Below, in pieces: positions 37,701 to 46,745 of a stretch of DNA of 64,000 nt. A program made the position numbers and the translations under genes. Source of the stretch: Granulibacter bethesdensis CGDNIH1 (GTDB lineage Bacteria; Pseudomonadota; Alphaproteobacteria; Acetobacterales; Acetobacteraceae); assembly GCF_000014285.2 (NCBI RefSeq), contig NC_008343.2, forward strand, positions 2,218,501 through 2,282,500, given 5' to 3'. Below the pieces are notes generated by a model. That model had not been told where the DNA came from. It did no database searches and worked only from the letters and a program-made list of their open reading frames with translations. Numbering within the stretch: position 1 is the stretch's first letter; every line of letters begins with the position of its first letter.

Positions 37701-38223
37701 GTTCCGGCGCGGACAGGTGATTCATCAACTGCTGCAACATCTGCCCCTGTTGCCTGCCAAGGAACGTGAGGCCGCCATGAAGCGGTTCCTCTTACAGACG
37801 CTGCCTTCGGAAGCCGATCATGTGGCAAAGCAGATCAGCGCTATTCTGGATCATCCCCGCCTTGCCGCATTGTTCGGCGCTGACGGGCGGGGTGAAGTCC
37901 CACTGACCGGAGTCATCGGCCCGGATGACAAACCACAGGTCATCGGCGGCATCGTGGACCGTCTGGCGGTGTTGCCGGAGCGTATCCTGATCGCGGATTA
38001 CAAGACGAACCGGCACCCCCCTGCGAGCATCTCGGAGACACCGGTGCTGTATCTGCGGCAGATGGCAGCCTACCGTGCGGTACTGTCCTCAATCTATCCG
38101 GACCGGGATGTTCTATGCGCATTGATATGGACGGAAACCGGTCGGATCGACACACTGCCATCAGAGTTACTGGACCCGCATGCACCCGGCGTCGCTATGC
38201 CTGCGTTTGATCAAAAGGCTTGA
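34744..38223 (+). CDS. addA: AddA, double-strand break repair helicase-nuclease
   Basis: A 1159-residue UvrD-type helicase fused to a nuclease domain. Walker A is SASAGSGKTKLL near residue 30, LLLDEVQDT near 400 is Walker B, FAVGDPKQSIYSFQGA follows, and MTVHGSKGLEAP near 784 is a late helicase motif. The nuclease active site is in LIADYKTNR near residue 1085. It is the motor of AddAB. ATGA-coupled with addB. Confidence 0.95.
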   Translation: MSAAFSPRDEAERNQRDASDPIVSAFVSASAGSGKTKLLTDRLLRLMLSGAHPGRIQCLTFTKAGAAEMAIRLRSRLGAWVTMSDAALDQALAALAFTPDDAARLRARALFAQVLDLPGGMRIETIHAFCQSLLRRFPLEAALSPHFKMIEPAEQEVTRQEAQETMLAATADHASLSLLSGQISLQTFGMLSAGLHIEPDRLNRLTPSLAGLEAAQRRALGVPGSQGEEALLATAVEWTAIGKVREAARDAFENGSNTVRERAGQMLAWLSLSPAERQTRWEEWASLFLTAKGEPCSPKTLFNENKANRGTSADTSRETLVDESHRIVSIRQTLHAIRLASLSAALTRLAIPVAEAYAKDKARRGLVDFSDLIGRTSALLREPGAAWVLYKLDGGIDHLLLDEVQDTAPEQWEIAGTLTAEFFAGLDDRAEQGKPRTVFAVGDPKQSIYSFQGADPQAFRHWRGIMAHRVQQIGYEWRDRPLTVSFRSTAPVLALTDAVFADPLARQGVIEPEETLRHLPDRAEDAGTVEIWEPVQTPETPTRPAWQPAEEYGTHTTAASLLAGRLADWIASRIGQTLPSENRPIHAGDYLILLRRRKPFAPLLERALKLRGVPVAGLDRLPLTSQPAVADLLALCDTLLLPDDDMALACLLTSPLGGLSDDSLMELALGRRDTLWGTLRKRRKERTAWDQAASFLEDMLGQVDYTTPHALLSAALVRHRGRARLFARLGAEASEPIDELLNAAMRYAQLHPPSLQGFVHWLRRSAPEVKREMSSGGQAVRIMTVHGSKGLEAPIVILPDTVSTPRTENSILWTEDPETGLSVPLWKPNQDFQCDSFAVLEAKEQAARQEEYNRLLYVALTRARDRLLVCGWLGKENKPPPDESWYAAIRRGMERLPNAETVGTDHGEVIRLTSPQQRAAQQARTDISTPVQAPPAWMGQAPDWQPAPRPAEPVRPEPLAPSRPDNADLGPVPAADSPLIADRRARFRRGQVIHQLLQHLPLLPAKEREAAMKRFLLQTLPSEADHVAKQISAILDHPRLAALFGADGRGEVPLTGVIGPDDKPQVIGGIVDRLAVLPERILIADYKTNRHPPASISETPVLYLRQMAAYRAVLSSIYPDRDVLCALIWTETGRIDTLPSELLDPHAPGVAMPAFDQKA

Positions 38224-38248
38224 TCAAACCGGGTGCCTGCCCCACTTG

Positions 38249-38305
38249 CCTGTTCAACTGCCCATCAACAAACAGGATCCCGTCTGATAAGGCTGCCACG
38301 GGATC
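38249..38305 (+). promoter_or_regulatory. Two adjoining inverted repeats in the trxA upstream region
   Basis: CCTGTT pairs with AACAGG (38249-38276), and GATCCCGT pairs with ACGGGATC (38276-38305). They meet at one shared base in the 104-bp gap between addA and trxA. They could form leader hairpins, a weak terminator for addA or a protein-binding site. Confidence 0.3.
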
Positions 38306-38327
38306 AATGATCGAAAAGAGACTGCCC

Positions 38328-38654
38328 ATGAGCGAGCATACGAAACCCGTCACGGATGCCACCTTCGAAACCGATGTGCTGGGTGCATCCGGGCCGGTGC
38401 TGGTGGATTTCTGGGCCGAGTGGTGCGGCCCGTGCCGTATGATCGCTCCGGCATTGGAAGAAGTCGCCGCAGAGAATACCGGCAGGTTGACAGTCGCCAA
38501 GGTGAATATCGACGAAAACCCCGACAGCCCCAATCGCTATGGCGTCACCGGCATTCCGACCCTGATTCTGTTCAAGGACGGTCAGCCGATCGCTAAACAA
38601 GTCGGCGCCCTGCCGAAAAGCGCACTGAAACAGTGGGTCAGCGGGAATATCTGA
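38328..38654 (+). CDS. trxA: Thioredoxin
   Basis: A 108-residue thioredoxin with the redox motif WCGPC near residue 34 and the cis-proline loop GIPTL near 76. It reduces protein disulfides in the cytosol. The ATG at 38328 gives the normal length; an in-frame extension to 38220 would add 36 unusual residues. It closes the tsaE-to-trxA plus-strand series. Confidence 0.95.
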   Translation: MSEHTKPVTDATFETDVLGASGPVLVDFWAEWCGPCRMIAPALEEVAAENTGRLTVAKVNIDENPDSPNRYGVTGIPTLILFKDGQPIAKQVGALPKSALKQWVSGNI

Positions 38655-38665
38655 TCCGTATGACA

Positions 38666-38688
38666 GGGCCGGGCGTTCAGCCCGGCCC
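38666..38688. terminator. GC-rich hairpin between trxA and folC
   Basis: GGGCCGGGC, loop GTTCA, GCCCGGCCC: a perfect nine-base stem 11 bases after the trxA stop and just past the convergent folC stop. The T-richness is slight (GGTTCTT on plus), so it may serve both directions. Confidence 0.6.
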
Positions 38689-38710
38689 GGTTCTTATCAA
38701 CCTGTGGAAA

Positions 38711-40003
38711 TCAGGCCAGCCCCTGATCCAGCTTCAGGATTTCACCCGCCAGATACAGACTGCCGCAAATCAGGATGCGGCCCGGTATACTCCCTGCCTC
38801 CGCCTGCTTCAGGATCGCCGCCATGGCCTGCCGCACGGTCGGACCAGGAATCGCCTTGCCGCCCGAAGCGCTGACAATTGCCTCCACCGGCAGCGCCAGA
38901 TACTGACCCGGCTCGGCAATGGCCCAGACGGTGTCGGCCTCCGGCAGGACCGAGGCCAGAAACTGCCCGGCATCTTTTGCCTGTTTCATGCCGACAATCA
39001 CATGGGCCGGACGATCTTTCCAGCCGCGCAGATGACCCGCCAGCATCACGCCAGCCCCCGGATTATGGCCGCCATCCAGCCATAGCTCCCAGCCATCCGG
39101 TAAATCCTTTGCCAACAGACCGGTCAGACGCTGCATCCGCGCAGGCCATTCCGCCCGCGCCAACCCTTCCGCCCGCCATGACAACGGGAGAGCGGTTTTT
39201 GCCGCTGCACGCATCGCCGCAACGGCAATCCCGGCATTGTCTAACTGGTGCTCACCCGGCAGCGCAGGGAGCGGCAGATCAACCACGCCATCCGGATCGC
39301 TATAGCGCAAGCCGTCCCCACGCCTGGCGATATGCCAGTCACGATCACGGGCCAGCAGAGAAACACCCTGTTTCGCAGCCTCCCGATCCAGCACTTCCAG
39401 CACGTCCGGCAGTTGCAGGCCGGTCACGCCTGGCGCACCGGATTTAAGAATGCCGGCTTTCTCCGCTGCAATGCCCCTGATGTCGTCGCCCAGATATTCA
39501 CGATGGTCGATCGAAATCGAGGCAATCGCACTGACCACCGGCGTCACGACATTGGTGGCATCGAAGCGGCCGCCAAGCCCGACCTCCACCACACACAGAT
39601 CCGCTGGAACGCGGCTGAACAACAGCAGAGCGACCGCCGTGATGACCTCGAAAACGGTGATTGGAGCGCCGGCATTGACGCGCTCCACCTCCTCCAGAGC
39701 CTCGACCAGAACCGGCTCGGACACCAGCTCTCCGGCCAGACGGATACGCTCGTTGAACTGGACGAGATGGGGAGAAATATAAACGTGCACACGCTGCCCC
39801 GCCGCCTCGGCCAGCGCACGGAGAAAAGCGCAGGTGCTGCCTTTGCCATTGGTCCCGGCTACATGCACGACCGGCGGCAGCGACCGCTCCGGATGGCCCA
39901 GCTTCTCCAGCAGGGCTTCGAGCCGACCCAGCGACAGGTCGATCATCTTCGGATGCAAACCGTGCAGCCGCTCGATCACCGCTTCGGTGCGACCTTTACT
40001 CAT
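38711..40003 (-). CDS. folC: Bifunctional folylpolyglutamate/dihydrofolate synthase
   Basis: A 430-residue Mur-ligase-fold enzyme that adds glutamate to dihydropteroate and to folates. The P-loop HVAGTNGKGST is near residue 47, YISPHLVQFNERI near 75, and EVGLGGRFDATNV near 143. It is the last gene of the long minus-strand run and follows accD by 45 bp, a neighbourhood often seen in proteobacteria. Confidence 0.95.
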   Translation of the reverse strand: MSKGRTEAVIERLHGLHPKMIDLSLGRLEALLEKLGHPERSLPPVVHVAGTNGKGSTCAFLRALAEAAGQRVHVYISPHLVQFNERIRLAGELVSEPVLVEALEEVERVNAGAPITVFEVITAVALLLFSRVPADLCVVEVGLGGRFDATNVVTPVVSAIASISIDHREYLGDDIRGIAAEKAGILKSGAPGVTGLQLPDVLEVLDREAAKQGVSLLARDRDWHIARRGDGLRYSDPDGVVDLPLPALPGEHQLDNAGIAVAAMRAAAKTALPLSWRAEGLARAEWPARMQRLTGLLAKDLPDGWELWLDGGHNPGAGVMLAGHLRGWKDRPAHVIVGMKQAKDAGQFLASVLPEADTVWAIAEPGQYLALPVEAIVSASGGKAIPGPTVRQAMAAILKQAEAGSIPGRILICGSLYLAGEILKLDQGLA

Positions 40004-40048
40004 GCCTTCGGCCTCAATGGAATGGATTGCTGGCGACGGATGGCCTGA

Positions 40049-40966
40049 TCAGGCATCCGCCGTGCGGGCAGGCTGCTTCGCCTCTGTGAGAGAGGCTACG
40101 CTTTCCACCTTCGGCAGGGTCACCCCCTCCGTCAGCAAGGCGATCACGCGGGACAGGGTCGCGCGCATATCCGCCCGACGCACCACCATATCGACGATCC
40201 CGTGTTCCAGCAGGAATTCAGCACGCTGGAAGCCTTCCGGCAGTTTTTCGCGGGTCGTATCCTCAATGACGCGCGCACCTGCAAAGCCGATCAGGGCTTT
40301 CGGCTCGGCAATCTGAATGTCACCGAGCATGGCAAAACTGGCGGTCACGCCGCCAGTGGTGGGGTCGGTCAGTACGACAATGAACGGCAGCCCGGCTTCC
40401 TTCACCATGCGCGTGGCGATGGTGGTGCGGGGCATCTGCATCAGGCTGATTGCCGCTTCCTGCATGCGGGCACCGCCTGAAGCGGTGAAAATAATGAACG
40501 GCGCTTTCTGCAACACCGCCAGCTGAGCGGCTGCCACAATGCCCTCGCCGACCGCCGCCCCCATGGAGCCACCCATGAACTCGAACGCCATGGCCGCGAC
40601 AACTGCTTTCTGACCCTCGATCGTGCCATGGGCCACGACGATGGCGTCATCGAGATGCGTCTTTTCCCGCGCATCACGCAGACGATCGGTGTAGCGTTTG
40701 GAATCGCGGAAACGCAGCGGATCCTGTGGCGCTTTCGGCAGCTCGATCCGTGTATAGCCCTCATCCAGCGTCCATTTCAGACGCTCCAGCGCGGTACCGC
40801 GCATGTGATGGTCACAATGGGTGCAGACGCGCTGATTCTTTTCCAGATCTCTGGCAAAGATCATCTGCTGACAGGCAGGGCACTGTACCCAGAGATTGTC
40901 CGGCACATCCCTGCGCCCCAGCAGGGTGCGGATTTTCGGACGCACATATTCGGTCAACCAGCTCAT
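40049..40966 (-). CDS. accD: Acetyl-CoA carboxylase carboxyltransferase subunit beta
   Basis: A 305-residue carboxyltransferase subunit for malonyl-CoA synthesis. A zinc ribbon is visible in QCPACQQ...CTHCDHH near residues 28-51, and the crotonase-fold core includes FTASGGARMQE near 150. The ATG at 40966 was chosen because it starts MSWLTEYVRPKI, the usual N-terminus, and leaves 1 bp after the trpA stop; an upstream in-frame start lies inside trpA. Confidence 0.95.
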   Translation of the reverse strand: MSWLTEYVRPKIRTLLGRRDVPDNLWVQCPACQQMIFARDLEKNQRVCTHCDHHMRGTALERLKWTLDEGYTRIELPKAPQDPLRFRDSKRYTDRLRDAREKTHLDDAIVVAHGTIEGQKAVVAAMAFEFMGGSMGAAVGEGIVAAAQLAVLQKAPFIIFTASGGARMQEAAISLMQMPRTTIATRMVKEAGLPFIVVLTDPTTGGVTASFAMLGDIQIAEPKALIGFAGARVIEDTTREKLPEGFQRAEFLLEHGIVDMVVRRADMRATLSRVIALLTEGVTLPKVESVASLTEAKQPARTADA

Positions 40967-40967
40967 A

Positions 40968-41804
40968 TCAGGCTCCTCGGGCGGAGAGGCGGGCGCTGCG
41001 CACAGCCTCGGCCAGTTGGCGGACCTGATCCAGCACCGCAGGCACGGTGCGATCAGTGGCGCGGCCATCATCCAGCGTTTCAGCCAGCGTATCGATCAGC
41101 GCAGAAGCAACGATGGCGGCATCTCCCTGCCGCACCGCCTCCGCGGCCTGCGCCGGATTGCGGATACCAAAACCGATCGCAACCGGCAGGTCGGTCACGC
41201 GCCGCAAACGCGGCATATTCTGCGCCAGCTGCTCCGCACTCGCGGTGACGGTGCCGGTGATGCCGGTGATACTGACGTAATAGACGAAACCGGATGAGCC
41301 GTTCAGCACATGCGGCAGACGTGCGTCATCCGTGGTCGGCGCGACCAGCCTGATCACATCCAGCCCGTTCGCGGTGGCGAAAGGCAGGATCAGGTCCGCC
41401 TCCTCGGTCGGCAGATCGACGATAATCAACCCATCCACCCCGACCGCGGCGGCATCGACGCAGAACCGCTCATGGCCGTAGGTTTCAATCGGGTTAAGAT
41501 ACCCCATCAGAATGATCGGCGTATCCTTATCCTGCTGCCGGAAGGTCTCGACCATCGCCAGAGTTTTGGCGAGTGTGGCACCCGCCTCCAGCGCACGCCG
41601 TCCGGCGCGCTGGATGGTCGGACCATCCGCCATCGGGTCGGTGAACGGCACACCGATCTCGATCAGATCGGCGCCTGCTGCCGGCAGGCCATGCAACAAT
41701 GTCTGGCTGGTTTCAGCATCAGGGTCACCCGCCTCGATAAACGGGATCAGCGCACCGCGTCCCTCACGCTTCAGCGCCGCGAAACGCGTCTGGATACGGC
41801 TCAC
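40968..41804 (-). CDS. trpA: Tryptophan synthase alpha subunit
   Basis: A 278-residue TIM barrel that cleaves indole-3-glycerol phosphate. The catalytic Glu is in [17 protein letters not shown] near residue 48, and DGLIIVDLP near 125 carries conserved residues. Its ATG overlaps the trpB stop by 4 bp, giving the usual translational coupling of the two subunits. Confidence 0.96.
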   Translation of the reverse strand: MSRIQTRFAALKREGRGALIPFIEAGDPDAETSQTLLHGLPAAGADLIEIGVPFTDPMADGPTIQRAGRRALEAGATLAKTLAMVETFRQQDKDTPIILMGYLNPIETYGHERFCVDAAAVGVDGLIIVDLPTEEADLILPFATANGLDVIRLVAPTTDDARLPHVLNGSSGFVYYVSITGITGTVTASAEQLAQNMPRLRRVTDLPVAIGFGIRNPAQAAEAVRQGDAAIVASALIDTLAETLDDGRATDRTVPAVLDQVRQLAEAVRSARLSARGA

Positions 41805-43024
41805 AGCTTGACCCCCAGATGCTCGGCAACGGTGAAGATATCCTTATCCCCCCGGCCCGACAGATTGACCACAATGGTTTTGTCCTTCCCCAGCGTCGGG
41901 GCAAGCTTGCGGACATACGCCAAAGCATGGCTCGGTTCCAGCGCGGGAATAATGCCTTCCGTGCGGGTCAGAAGCTGGAACGCACCCAGCGCCTCCTGAT
42001 CGGTGGCCGAGACATATTCGACCCGGCCGGTTTCATGCAGCCATGCATGCTCCGGCCCGATGCCTGGATAATCGAGGCCTGCGGAAATCGAATGGCCTTC
42101 CAGAATTTGCCCTTCCGCATCCTGCAACAGATAGGTTCGGTTCCCGTGCAGCACGCCGGGGCGACCACCCGTCAGGCTGGCGGCATGTTCACCGGTTTCA
42201 ACGCCGTGTCCTCCGGCCTCGACCCCGATCAGCCGCACGGATGGATCGTCCAGGAACGGATGAAACAGGCCCATCGCGTTGGAGCCGCCGCCGATACAGG
42301 CCGTCGCCACATCCGGCAAACGTCCGGTCTCCGCCAGCATCTGGGCGCGGGTTTCCTCACCGATGATGTTCTGGAAATCGCGCACCATCGCCGGATACGG
42401 ATGCGGCCCGGCGACCGTGCCAATCAGGTAATACGTATCCGACACATTGGCGACCCAGTCGCGCAAAGCCTCGTTCATCGCATCCTTGAGCGTCGCCGCA
42501 CCGGAGGTTACCGCCTTGACCTCCGCCCCCAGCAGACGCATGCGGAACACGTTGGGCTTCTGCCGTTCAACATCGACCGCGCCCATATAGATGGTGCAAG
42601 GCAGACCGAACAGCGCACAGACCGTCGCCGTCGCCACGCCATGCTGGCCCGCCCCCGTCTCGGCGATGATACGGGTCTTGCCCATACGACGGGCGATCAG
42701 GATCTGGCCAAGACAGTTATTCACCTTATGGCTGCCGGTATGGTTCAGCTCCTCCCGCTTCAGCCATACCTGCGCACCGCCCAGCTCCTCCGTCAGGCGC
42801 TTGGCGAACCAGAGCGGGCTGGGACGGCCCACGTAATTTTTCAGCAGCAGGTCGAGTTCCGCGTTGAACGCCGCATCATTCCGCGCCGCCCGCCATGCCT
42901 TTTCCACCTCCAGGATCAGAGGCATCAGCGTTTCCGCCACAAAGCGGCCGCCAAACGGACCAAACCGCCCATGATCGTCCGGACCGGAGCGATAGGAGTT
43001 CGGAAGGGAACTGGCTATGGACAC
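41801..43024 (-). CDS. trpB: Tryptophan synthase beta subunit
   Basis: A 407-residue PLP enzyme that joins indole and serine. The PLP lysine is in [10 protein letters not shown] near residue 102, and the phosphate-binding GGGSNAMG loop near residue 247. [13 protein letters not shown] is the standard N-terminus. The upstream neighbour is not trpF as usual but a malic enzyme, separated by 151 bp. Confidence 0.96.
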   Translation of the reverse strand: MSIASSLPNSYRSGPDDHGRFGPFGGRFVAETLMPLILEVEKAWRAARNDAAFNAELDLLLKNYVGRPSPLWFAKRLTEELGGAQVWLKREELNHTGSHKVNNCLGQILIARRMGKTRIIAETGAGQHGVATATVCALFGLPCTIYMGAVDVERQKPNVFRMRLLGAEVKAVTSGAATLKDAMNEALRDWVANVSDTYYLIGTVAGPHPYPAMVRDFQNIIGEETRAQMLAETGRLPDVATACIGGGSNAMGLFHPFLDDPSVRLIGVEAGGHGVETGEHAASLTGGRPGVLHGNRTYLLQDAEGQILEGHSISAGLDYPGIGPEHAWLHETGRVEYVSATDQEALGAFQLLTRTEGIIPALEPSHALAYVRKLAPTLGKDKTIVVNLSGRGDKDIFTVAEHLGVKL

Positions 43025-43054
43025 GATGGCTATACTCGCCGGCTGGGATGCATT

Positions 43055-43174
43055 TCAGAGCCGCGCCATATTGTCATACAGCGCGGAGTAATCTGCCGCT
43101 CTTAAAGCAGAACGGCGCTCACGCAAATCAGGAGATCGCCCCTGAAGACGCTTTATGGCCGTTTTATGACCCAT
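43055..43174 (-). CDS. Possible 39-residue ORF between malic enzyme and trpB
   Basis: A 40-codon frame that starts one base after the malic enzyme stop and ends 30 bp before trpB. The product would be basic at the N-terminus (GHKTAIKRLQGR) and end DYSALYDNMARL. There is no own Shine-Dalgarno, and third-position GC is lower than in neighbours. It may be a coupled small protein or a chance frame in the 151-bp gap. Confidence 0.25.
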   Translation of the reverse strand: MGHKTAIKRLQGRSPDLRERRSALRAADYSALYDNMARL

Positions 43175-43175
43175 T

Positions 43176-44897
43176 TCAACGCTTCGGCTCAACCCGGCGA
43201 TAAGTGGGATACTGCGGCTCCCACATCAGGTCATCCACTCGGGCACGCAGGGTTTCTTCATCACATGGCTCGGCCTGACCATCCCGCATGGCGCACAGTC
43301 CGACCGCGACGGCCACATGCCGGGACACGTCGCGCATTTTGGCCAGATGCGGCAATAAGGGCAGAGCAGGATCGGTGCGGGCCGGAGACATCTCCGCCAA
43401 TGCCCGGGCTGCCGCAAGGAACATGGCATCCGTCACATGCTCGGCGCGAGAGGCAATAGCGCCCAGCCCGACGCCGGGGAAAATATAGGAATTATTGGTC
43501 TGGTCGACCATGATGGTGCGACCATTGATCTGCACCGGGTCGAACGGGCTGCCCGTGCCGATAATCGCCTGCCCATCGGTCCAGGCCAGCAGATCGGCTG
43601 GTGTCGCCTCCGCATTGGCTGTCGGATTGGAGAGGGGGAAAATCACCGGGCGGGCAACATGCTGCGCCATTTCGCGGATAGCGGCCTCGGTAAACAGGCC
43701 GGGTTGACCGGACACACCGATCAAGGTGGTCGGATGCGCGTTGCGAATTACCGCTTCCAGCCCCGGTTTTTCCCGATCATCCCAATGGCTCAGCACATCG
43801 GCGGGAACGGCGAATTCCTGCTGGAAGGCAGCCAGATCATTATCGCCTTCCCGCAGCAAACCATCGCGATCCACCAGAAAGAAGCGGCGATGGGCTTCGT
43901 GCTCCGGCACCCCTTCCTCGATCATCGCCTGACGCAGCATCCGTGCAATACCGACACCTGCTGAACCGGCCCCGACCACGACGATGCGCTGGTCTTTCAT
44001 CGGCACACCGGCGACGGAGGCCGCCGCCATCAGGGTACCGACCGTCACGGAGGCCGTGCCCTGAATGTCGTCGTTGAAGGTGCAGAGCTGGTCACGATAT
44101 TTCGTCAGCAGCCGCCCCGCATTGGGACGGGCGAAATCCTCCCATTGCAGCAGAACATGCGGCCAGCGGCGCTGCACCGCGCCTACGAAAGTATCAATGA
44201 ACGAATCATACGCCTCGCCCCGGATACGCTCATGCCGCCAGCCGATATACAGCGGATCGTCATGACGTTCCTTGTTATCCGTACCGGTATCCAGCAGGAT
44301 CGGAAGCGTCGCCCAGGGCGGAATCCCCCCGCAGGCCGTGTAGAGCGCCAGCTTCCCGATCGGGATACCCATGCCGCCTGCACCCTGATCGCCAAGCCCG
44401 AGAATACGCTCGCCATCACTGACCACGATCACCTGTACATGATCGAAACGCGGATGGGACAAAATCTCGTCGATCTGCTCCTGATGCGGCGGTGACAGAA
44501 ACAATCCGCGCGGCTTGCGGAACAGGCGGGAGAAATTCTGACAGCCCAGCCCGACGGTCGGCGTATAGACGACCGGCATCATCTCTTCGAGGTTACGGGA
44601 CAACAGCGCGTAAAACAGCGTTTCGTTGGTATCCTGCAAATCCCGCAGAAAAATATAGCGGTTGATCGGGGATTTAAGCTCCCTGAAGGCTGTCAGACGG
44701 CGGTTGACCTGTTCATCCAGATTACCGACATGCGGCGGCAACAGGCCATGCAGATGGAAGGCGGTCCGTTCATCCTCGGAAAACGCCATTCCCTTGTTCA
44801 GCAACGGATCGGAAAGAAGCTCATATCCGGTGCGGGAAACCTCCACCACATGCTCGCCAGCGGCATTGGGAAGTTCCGTTCCTGGTGTCGTACCCAT
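43176..44897 (-). CDS. maeA: NAD(P)-dependent malic enzyme
   Basis: A 573-residue oxidative decarboxylase converting malate to pyruvate and CO2. VYTPTVGLGCQNFS near residue 110, RILGLGDQGAGGMGIPIGK with the catalytic Lys near 175, and the dinucleotide motif VVGAGSAGVGIARML near 310 are all intact. Size and sequence fit the large SfcA/MaeA type. It lies between trpF and trpB on the same strand, an insertion into an order that is otherwise uninterrupted in many alphaproteobacteria. Confidence 0.93.
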   Translation of the reverse strand: MGTTPGTELPNAAGEHVVEVSRTGYELLSDPLLNKGMAFSEDERTAFHLHGLLPPHVGNLDEQVNRRLTAFRELKSPINRYIFLRDLQDTNETLFYALLSRNLEEMMPVVYTPTVGLGCQNFSRLFRKPRGLFLSPPHQEQIDEILSHPRFDHVQVIVVSDGERILGLGDQGAGGMGIPIGKLALYTACGGIPPWATLPILLDTGTDNKERHDDPLYIGWRHERIRGEAYDSFIDTFVGAVQRRWPHVLLQWEDFARPNAGRLLTKYRDQLCTFNDDIQGTASVTVGTLMAAASVAGVPMKDQRIVVVGAGSAGVGIARMLRQAMIEEGVPEHEAHRRFFLVDRDGLLREGDNDLAAFQQEFAVPADVLSHWDDREKPGLEAVIRNAHPTTLIGVSGQPGLFTEAAIREMAQHVARPVIFPLSNPTANAEATPADLLAWTDGQAIIGTGSPFDPVQINGRTIMVDQTNNSYIFPGVGLGAIASRAEHVTDAMFLAAARALAEMSPARTDPALPLLPHLAKMRDVSRHVAVAVGLCAMRDGQAEPCDEETLRARVDDLMWEPQYPTYRRVEPKR

Positions 44898-44941
44898 CTG
44901 ATCCGTCCGTTCAATGGCCGACCCCTGCGCGGGTTATCGGC

Positions 44942-45571
44942 TCAGGCGTTACGCACTGCAGAGAGGAAGGAGCGGATCAGCGCCGGATCCTTGCGTCCAC
45001 GTGACTGTTCGACCCCTGACGAAACGTCGACAATAGGCGCACCTGTCCGGCGCACCGCATCAGCGACCGTATCCGGGGTCAACCCACCCGCGAGGATCCA
45101 CGCAAAGGATGGCGCAAAATCCGCAAGGATCGACCAATCGAAAGCCTGTCCGTTTCCACCCGGCAGAGCAGCGTCGGGCCTCGGCTTAGCATCCAGCAGC
45201 AGGGCATCCACACCCCCGGAATCGCGTGGCAGATCATCCGCTGCCGCAATTCCCACAGACCGCCAGACGGGTAAGGCAAGCCGTTCGCGCAACTGGAGGG
45301 CACGCGCCACAGGGACATCATGAAGCTGGATGATATCGAGCGGCAGCTCACGCAGGACCGCCTCGATCTCTCCATCACGCGGATTGACGAACAGCCCTAC
45401 TTTCCGCAGAGGCTGGGCAATGGGAGCCGCGAGGGAAGCCGCCTCCTGCGCCGTCACAGCCCGTGGAGAGGGCGGAAAGAATACGAATCCAAGATAATCA
45501 GCGCCCCCCGCGATGGAAGCCGCGACCGATGCTGCGCTGTTCAATCCGCAGATTTTAACCTGAGCGACCAT
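44942..45571 (-). CDS. trpF: Phosphoribosylanthranilate isomerase
   Basis: A 209-residue TIM barrel of tryptophan synthesis. The catalytic Cys is in VKICGLN at residues 5-11, and the general acid Asp is in VDVSSGVEQSRGRKD near residue 178. LAGGLTPDTV forms the phosphate-binding loop. It follows pyrF by 6 bp and precedes the malic enzyme by 44 bp. Confidence 0.95.
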   Translation of the reverse strand: MVAQVKICGLNSAASVAASIAGGADYLGFVFFPPSPRAVTAQEAASLAAPIAQPLRKVGLFVNPRDGEIEAVLRELPLDIIQLHDVPVARALQLRERLALPVWRSVGIAAADDLPRDSGGVDALLLDAKPRPDAALPGGNGQAFDWSILADFAPSFAWILAGGLTPDTVADAVRRTGAPIVDVSSGVEQSRGRKDPALIRSFLSAVRNA

Positions 45572-45577
45572 GATGCT

Positions 45578-46300
45578 TCAAAGCCCCGCAATATCCGCCG
45601 CAATGGAAGAGGCAACCGCCGCCGGATCAGCCGCCTGCGTAATGGGACGACCGACCACGATATAATCCGCCCCGGCCTGAATGGCGGCACGCGGGGTCAT
45701 GGTGCGGGACTGATCGCTCGCTTCGCTTCCCACCGGACGGATGCCGGGTACGACCAGTAAAGGCTCCGGCCCCAGTTCCGCCCTGAGCAGGGCTGCTTCA
45801 TGCGCGCTGCACACCAGCCCGTCCGCCCCCGCCGCTACAGCCAGCTTTGCCAGTCTGAGAACCTGCCGCGCCGGATCTTCCGCAAAACCGATCGCGGCAA
45901 CGGCCTCCGCATCCAGACTTGTCAGAATGGTAACAGCCAAAATCCTGGTCCGGTCCGCCGCATCTCCTGTCGCATTCCGCGCCGCAGCAACCATTGCCGA
46001 GCCTCCACCCGCATGAACGGTCAGCAAAGCGGGCTTCAGCGGCAAGACCGAACGCACCCCGGCCGCGACCGTGTTGGGAATATCGTGCAGCTTCAGATCC
46101 AGAAAAATCGGTCCCTCAAACCCCGTCATGCCCTGTGGACCATTGGCCAGGTAATATTCCAACCCCAGCTTGCTCATCCCGCTATACGGCGCGAAAGCCT
46201 GATTCCATGCGCGTGCGGTGGCGGGGTCCGGTGTATCGAGGGAAACAATGACACGCCGCGAGGGAAGAGAACCGGCGGGCGCGATACGATCAGACGACAT
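45578..46300 (-). CDS. pyrF: Orotidine 5'-phosphate decarboxylase
   Basis: A 240-residue TIM barrel making UMP. The catalytic Asp-Lys-Asp array is in FLDLKLHDIPNTV near residue 66, with an upstream VSLDTPD motif near 19 and VVPGIRP near 187. It sits in the conserved lapA-pyrF-trpF order. Confidence 0.95.
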   Translation of the reverse strand: MSSDRIAPAGSLPSRRVIVSLDTPDPATARAWNQAFAPYSGMSKLGLEYYLANGPQGMTGFEGPIFLDLKLHDIPNTVAAGVRSVLPLKPALLTVHAGGGSAMVAAARNATGDAADRTRILAVTILTSLDAEAVAAIGFAEDPARQVLRLAKLAVAAGADGLVCSAHEAALLRAELGPEPLLVVPGIRPVGSEASDQSRTMTPRAAIQAGADYIVVGRPITQAADPAAVASSIAADIAGL

Positions 46301-46356
46301 GACGTGACTGTCTTTATGAAATAAAATGGGCCGACCGTATCACAGGACAGGCCAGG

Positions 46357-46692
46357 TTACTGAATGGCAGGCAAAGGAGCACTGGCTGTGACAGGAGTGG
46401 AGAGAACGGCCTCCTGACGGCGCAGGGTCTCGCGCAGGGTTTCAAGCTGTTCTTCCAGCGCCTTGACCTGGGCTTCCGCCCGACGGGCACGGCGGCGCTG
46501 TCCCAGTGCAGAGAACCAGGTCAGCAAGCCACCGGCAATAAAAGCGATCGCCATCGCACTGAGCACGGCAATGGAAAACGGCAGATCAGCCCCGTAATCG
46601 GTCGGCCATAAGCCGATATGAACCGTGGTGGTGTTCGAGAGCGTGAACAGCACCAGCAGGATCAGAAACGGCAAGGCGATCAACAGACGCAT
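46357..46692 (-). CDS. lapA: LapA-domain (DUF1049) inner-membrane protein
   Basis: A 111-residue protein with two membrane helices (about residues 2-19 and 40-62) and a cytosolic coiled coil (RAEAQVKALEEQLETLRETL). LapA-family proteins take part in LPS assembly control with LapB in enterobacteria; here only the domain is evident. It lies between ihfB and pyrF, its usual alphaproteobacterial place. Confidence 0.87.
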   Translation of the reverse strand: MRLLIALPFLILLVLFTLSNTTTVHIGLWPTDYGADLPFSIAVLSAMAIAFIAGGLLTWFSALGQRRRARRAEAQVKALEEQLETLRETLRRQEAVLSTPVTASAPLPAIQ

Positions 46693-46745
46693 CAGTTTTT
46701 TCCCGTCACGCGGTGACTCTCGCGAAAGTCAGAAGCAGGATGCTC

